Of a DNA stretch of 9,411 nt, positions 6,425-9,411 are shown in pieces. The stretch's first letter is position 1, and each line of letters begins with the position of its first letter. The stretch lies in the NCBI GenBank assembly GCA_044870295.1, contig JBIOYQ010000180.1:1-9411 (forward strand), read 5' to 3'. Below the pieces are notes generated by a model. That model saw only the letters and a list, made by a program, of their open reading frames with translations. It was not told the origin of the DNA and searched no databases. A program made the translations under genes and the position numbers. The DNA comes from AC-52 sp044870295 (GTDB lineage Bacteria > Actinomycetota > UBA4738).

Positions 6425-7954
6425 GTGCGCGTCCTCATCTGGCACGGATGGCTCCTTGAGGGGTCGGGCTCGAACGTCCTGGCGGCGAAGGTCACCGAAT
6501 CGCTCCGGGGTGCCGGCCATGAGGTGTTGCTGCTGTGCCAGGCGACAGGTGAAGGCGTGCCCGCCTTCATCGATCAGGTCGGATCGGTGGACGGCGGCGT
6601 TTCGGAGCTTCTCCCGAACGAACGAGCCCAGCCGCACCCGAGCGGTGGCCGGGCCAGGCTCGTCCGGCCGGAGATCGGATCGCTGCTCCCCGTGTTCGTG
6701 GTGGACGAGTACGAGGGCTTCAGGGTCAAGCGGTTCGTCGACCTCGACGCGACGGAGCTCGACGCGTACCTGGACCGGAACGTCACTGCCCTGCGCGCGG
6801 CGGCAGCGTGGCACCAACCCGACGTCGTGATCGCCTCGCACGTGGTACCCGGCGGCGTGATCGCGGCGCGGGCTCTTCGCGACATCCCCTTCGTGGCGCT
6901 CACGCACGGAAGCGAGGTCGAGTACACCATCCGGCCACAGCCCCGCTACGCCGAGCTCGCCCGGGAGGCCATGGAGCGAGCGGCGTGGGTGGCCGGTGGA
7001 AGCACCGACGTGCTCGAGCGGGTCCTGGCCTTCGCGCCGGCGGCATCGGGACGGGCGGTCGTGATCCCGCCAGGGGTCGACGTGGAGCGGTTCTGGCCAA
7101 GGCCCCCGCGCCAAGCTCTGGACGACGTGGCCAGGCTGCTCGATGGCGATCACGACACGGCTCGCGGGCGGCCCTCCGCGATGGCGGAGCGGCTGGCGTC
7201 GGTGGTCGGGGTCGATGCCCGCGGGCCGGATCGTCTGGCCGGTGCGTACGATCAAAATGCTCCCGATCCGGCCGCCGCGTCACGGCTGCGCCGGCTGGCC
7301 CAGCATGGGGATCCGGTGGTCGCCTATCTGGGGAAGCTCATCCCACAGAAGGGCGTGGAGCTGTTCATCCAGGCGCTCGCCCTCCTGCCGGCGGAGGTCC
7401 GCGGACTGGTCATCGGGTTTGGCCTGCACCGTGAGTGGGTGGAGGCCCTCGTCCAGGCCATCGACCGAGGGGGGAAGGATCTGGGCTGGATCCGAGACCA
7501 CTCCGGATTCCAGATCGAGCTGGAGGCGCGACCCACCGATCTGACCCCCGGGTTGGCGGAGCGTGTCACCTTCACCGGCCGCCTCGACCATCGGTACGCG
7601 CCCTCGGCGCTTGCGGCGTCGGAGGTGCTGGTCGTGCCCTCGGTCATCCCCGAGGCGTTCGCCATGGTCACCCTGGAGGGGGCGGCCGCCGGGTGCCTGC
7701 CCATGGTCGCCCGGCACTCGGGGCTGGCTGAGATCGCGGAGGTCCTCGAGACGAAGGTGGGCCGGCCCGGGCTCTTCGGGTTCGAGCCGGGCACGGGCGC
7801 GGTGCCGCGATTGGCGCAAGGGATCGAGACCCTGCTCGGCCTCCCATCGGCGGAGCGAGAGGAGCTTCGTCGCGAGATCAGCTCGTTCGTCCGGTCGACC
7901 TGGACCTGGGATCGCACGGCAGCCCAGTTGATCGCGATGGCCGGATCCGTCTAG
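6425..7954 (+). CDS. GT4-family (GT-B fold) glycosyltransferase with internal inserts
   Basis: The 509-residue protein is a retaining nucleotide-sugar glycosyltransferase, probably acting at the inner face of the membrane on a glycan, lipid or small-molecule acceptor. The N-terminal Rossmann domain starts VRVLIWHGWL with a Gly-rich GSGSN loop (13-17). THGSE (160-164) and VIPPGVDVERF (213-223) mark the end of that domain. The donor domain starts at YLGKLIPQKG (301-310) and has the EX7E motif, Glu410 to Glu418, within PEAFAMVTLEGAAAG. The protein is longer than most GT4 enzymes (about 370-430 residues). Extra sequence lies mainly at about 225-298 between the domains and at about 343-378. No transmembrane segment is seen. 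The GTG at 6425 fits both the domain boundary and a leaderless promoter. Donor and acceptor cannot be predicted. The downstream sugar epimerase suggests a glycan role. Confidence 0.87.
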   Translation: MRVLIWHGWLLEGSGSNVLAAKVTESLRGAGHEVLLLCQATGEGVPAFIDQVGSVDGGVSELLPNERAQPHPSGGRARLVRPEIGSLLPVFVVDEYEGFRVKRFVDLDATELDAYLDRNVTALRAAAAWHQPDVVIASHVVPGGVIAARALRDIPFVALTHGSEVEYTIRPQPRYAELAREAMERAAWVAGGSTDVLERVLAFAPAASGRAVVIPPGVDVERFWPRPPRQALDDVARLLDGDHDTARGRPSAMAERLASVVGVDARGPDRLAGAYDQNAPDPAAASRLRRLAQHGDPVVAYLGKLIPQKGVELFIQALALLPAEVRGLVIGFGLHREWVEALVQAIDRGGKDLGWIRDHSGFQIELEARPTDLTPGLAERVTFTGRLDHRYAPSALAASEVLVVPSVIPEAFAMVTLEGAAAGCLPMVARHSGLAEIAEVLETKVGRPGLFGFEPGTGAVPRLAQGIETLLGLPSAEREELRREISSFVRSTWTWDRTAAQLIAMAGSV

Positions 7955-8021
7955 TGACCGACCGCTCGGAACAGAAGCAGTCTCTCTGCGACCGCGTCAC
8001 AGGTCCGTAATACGAAGGCGC

Positions 8022-8027
8022 TACGGT
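8022..8027 (+). promoter_or_regulatory. Possible -10 box (TACGGT) for the epimerase transcript
   Basis: The 107-bp gap 7955-8061 holds no convincing terminator. TACGGT fits TANNNT and ends 11 bases before an ATG at 8039 and 34 bases before the epimerase ATG at 8062. If used, transcription would start near 8034-8036. No -35 match was found, and co-transcription with the glycosyltransferase gene remains possible. Confidence 0.3.
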
Positions 8028-8038
8028 CGTCGTCGCAC

Positions 8039-8065
8039 ATGGCAGCGAACGGCCAGTCGCGATGA
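8039..8065 (+). CDS. Possible 8-codon upstream ORF coupled to the epimerase gene
   Basis: ATG at 8039 opens an 8-codon ORF (MAANGQSR) whose TGA stop at 8063-8065 overlaps the epimerase ATG (8062-8064) as ATGA. It lies just downstream of a -10-like box and could be read almost leaderless. The epimerase itself has no clear Shine-Dalgarno, so translation might be delivered by this ORF. An ORF this short can arise by chance; there is no independent evidence that it is translated. Confidence 0.25.
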   Translation: MAANGQSR

Positions 8066-9150
8066 GGATCCTGGTGACCGGCGGAGCCGGGTTCATCGGT
8101 TCCCACGTGGTCGACGCCTTGGTCGATGCTGAGCACGAGGTCACGGTCCTGGACTGGCTCCATCCTGGAGCGCACCGCGGGCGCCCAGAATACGTGAACC
8201 CATCTGCGTTGTACGTGTGGGACGGCGTCCAGAATCCGGAGGCGGTGGAGCGGTCCGTCCGAGACGTGGACGCCGTGTCCCATCAGGCCGCGATGGTCGG
8301 ATTGGGGATCGATCTCGCCGACACCACCGCGTACGTCCGGCACAACGACCTCGGCACAGCCGTCCTGATCGAGACGCTGGCACGGATCGGGTTCAGTGGC
8401 CGATTCGTCCTGGCCAGCAGCATGGTCGTGTATGGAGAAGGTCGCTACCGATGCCGGCGTCATGGCCTGGTGCCGGTCGGACCACGCGCCGAACAGGCTC
8501 TCTGCGAGGGCCGCTTCGACCCCGAGTGCCAGGCGTGCGGCAGTCCGCTGACACCTGAAGGGGTCCCCGAGTCGGCCCCCCTGGATCCGCGCAGCGTCTA
8601 CGCCGCGACGAAAGTCCACCAGGAGCACCTGTGCTCGGTGTTCGCCCGGGAGACGGGAGCGTCGCTGGTGACGTTGCGCTATCACAACGTCTATGGGCCT
8701 CGGATGCCGCGCGACACGCCCTATGCGGGCGTGGCCAGCATCTTTCGGAGCGCCCTGGAACGAGGGGAACCGCCTCGCGTCTTCGAAGATGGTTGCCAGA
8801 CCCGAGACTTCGTCCATGTGCGTGACGTCGCCCGCGCCAACGTCCTCGCCTTGACGGTGGAACCGCCGCCCGGCGGCCCGTTCAACATCGCCTCGGGCCG
8901 CCCGCGGACGATCGGCGAGATGGCGAACGCGCTCACGGCGGCGTTCGGACCCACGGCCCAACCTCCCGTCGTCACCGGGCGGTACCGACTGGGAGACGTC
9001 CGCCACGTGTTCGCCTCGACCGATCGTGCGCGTGACCTGCTGGGCTTCGAAGCATTGATGTCCTTCGAGGAAGGCATGAAGGAATTCGCCACGGCGCCGA
9101 TGCGGGCACCTGGAAGGTTTGAGCCTCCCGGCGACGTCAGACGACACTGA
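8062..9150 (+). CDS. NAD-dependent sugar-nucleotide epimerase/dehydratase with a zinc-ribbon-like insert
   Basis: This 362-residue extended short-chain dehydrogenase has the NAD-binding GGAGFIG (7-13), an ASSM segment with Ser119/Ser120, and the catalytic pair Tyr180-x3-Lys184. Further family marks are RYHNVYGPR (206-214) and DFVHVRDVARA (249-259). Between the Ser and Tyr lies an insert of about 40 residues with CRRH (131-134), Cys148 and CQAC (156-159), spaced like a small metal-binding ribbon. From memory, a subgroup of sugar-nucleotide epimerases that includes dTDP-L-rhamnose 4-epimerases carries a similar insert. The substrate here is therefore possibly a dTDP-sugar, though this is not proven. 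It acts in the cytoplasm to supply activated sugars for glycans. The ATG at 8062 directly precedes the Rossmann strand. The 3' end overlaps the convergent molybdoenzyme gene by 14 bp. Confidence 0.88.
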   Translation: MRILVTGGAGFIGSHVVDALVDAEHEVTVLDWLHPGAHRGRPEYVNPSALYVWDGVQNPEAVERSVRDVDAVSHQAAMVGLGIDLADTTAYVRHNDLGTAVLIETLARIGFSGRFVLASSMVVYGEGRYRCRRHGLVPVGPRAEQALCEGRFDPECQACGSPLTPEGVPESAPLDPRSVYAATKVHQEHLCSVFARETGASLVTLRYHNVYGPRMPRDTPYAGVASIFRSALERGEPPRVFEDGCQTRDFVHVRDVARANVLALTVEPPPGGPFNIASGRPRTIGEMANALTAAFGPTAQPPVVTGRYRLGDVRHVFASTDRARDLLGFEALMSFEEGMKEFATAPMRAPGRFEPPGDVRRH

Positions 9151-9411
9151 CGGTGACACGGTGATAGCCGGTCGCGCCCGACGGCGCGGGGCCGTGGTCG
9201 GCGGGAACCTGAGGAGCACCCTCCCCATCAGTTGCCCGAACCACAAGTTCGTAGGAACCGGCCTGCTGCGGCTGCCACGGGAGGCTCCACAGCGTCCACG
9301 ACAGGGGTGACACACCGTAGTCGATCGATGCGGCAGTCCATGCTCTCCCACCGTCCGTGCTCACCTCGACCGACCTGATGCCACGATCACCGGCGAACGC
9401 CACGCCCCCGA
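9137..9411 (-). CDS. Sulfite-oxidase-type molybdoenzyme, C-terminal fragment (truncated by the right edge)
   Basis: Only the last 90 or so residues are visible; the frame stays open to the window end, so the GTG at 9403 is internal. The fragment reads as the immunoglobulin-like Mo-co oxidoreductase dimerisation domain. Supporting motifs are FAGDRGIRSVEVSTDGG, a WTLWSLPW segment, YELVVRATDGEG and a closing TGYHRVTVSV, the usual end of bacterial sulfite-oxidase and YedY-like enzymes with this domain. The missing N-terminal part would hold the molybdopterin-binding domain and any signal or membrane segments, so the substrate and location cannot be stated. The gene converges on the epimerase gene and overlaps its last 14 bp. 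Confidence 0.8.
   Translation of the reverse strand, partial: GGVAFAGDRGIRSVEVSTDGGRAWTAASIDYGVSPLSWTLWSLPWQPQQAGSYELVVRATDGEGAPQVPADHGPAPSGATGYHRVTVSVV

Noticed and set aside
5442..6830. Plus-strand open frame (462 codons) across the beta-propeller gene and the start of the glycosyltransferase
   Set aside because: It would cross the divergent promoter region and overlap two genes with signal peptide, BNR repeats and GT4 motifs; its own translation is Arg/Gly/Pro-rich without domains.
7951..9351. Minus-strand open frame (466 codons) opposite the epimerase
   Set aside because: No domain is recognisable, and it conflicts with both the epimerase (clear SDR motifs) and the molybdoenzyme fragment, which uses another minus-strand frame.

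Overview
This 9.4-kb window comes from a high-GC bacterial genome. The third codon positions are strongly G/C, GTG is used as a start codon, and several genes seem to be transcribed with little or no 5' leader behind a TANNNT-type -10 box. Together with a cyanophycin operon outside any obvious cyanobacterial setting, this best fits an actinobacterial or similar high-GC, probably uncultured, lineage. That placement is an inference. No rRNA, tRNA, CRISPR array, insertion sequence or phage gene was seen.

Layout, left to right. (1) The 3' part of an aconitase-family gene enters from the left edge. (2) After a 53-bp gap with a probable promoter comes a tight two-gene operon: cphB (cyanophycinase, a serine exopeptidase) and cphA (cyanophycin synthetase), 4 bp apart. 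One enzyme degrades and the other builds the Asp-Arg polymer cyanophycin, a nitrogen, carbon and energy store. (3) A short gene for a small exported protein of unknown function follows, with its own Shine-Dalgarno and a possible promoter. (4) A 13-bp GC hairpin separates it from a convergent minus-strand gene for an exported BNR/Ycf48-like beta-propeller. (5) That gene shares a compact 50-bp divergent promoter region with a GT4 glycosyltransferase. (6) After 107 bp comes an NAD-dependent sugar-nucleotide epimerase/dehydratase carrying a Cys-rich, zinc-ribbon-like insert. Its start codon overlaps the stop of a possible 8-codon upstream ORF. (7) A minus-strand gene fragment, the C-terminus of a sulfite-oxidase-type molybdoenzyme, runs off the right edge and overlaps the epimerase tail-to-tail by 14 bp.

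The clearest functional module is cphBA. The glycosyltransferase and epimerase probably both act in surface glycan or glycoconjugate synthesis, but the sequence does not show that they are co-transcribed. I did not find strong evidence for a wholly new system. The points most worth a second look are the altered active-site motif in the aconitase-family protein, the charged tails on both cyanophycin enzymes, the possible coupled upstream ORF before the epimerase, the insert-rich glycosyltransferase, and the unassigned small exported protein.
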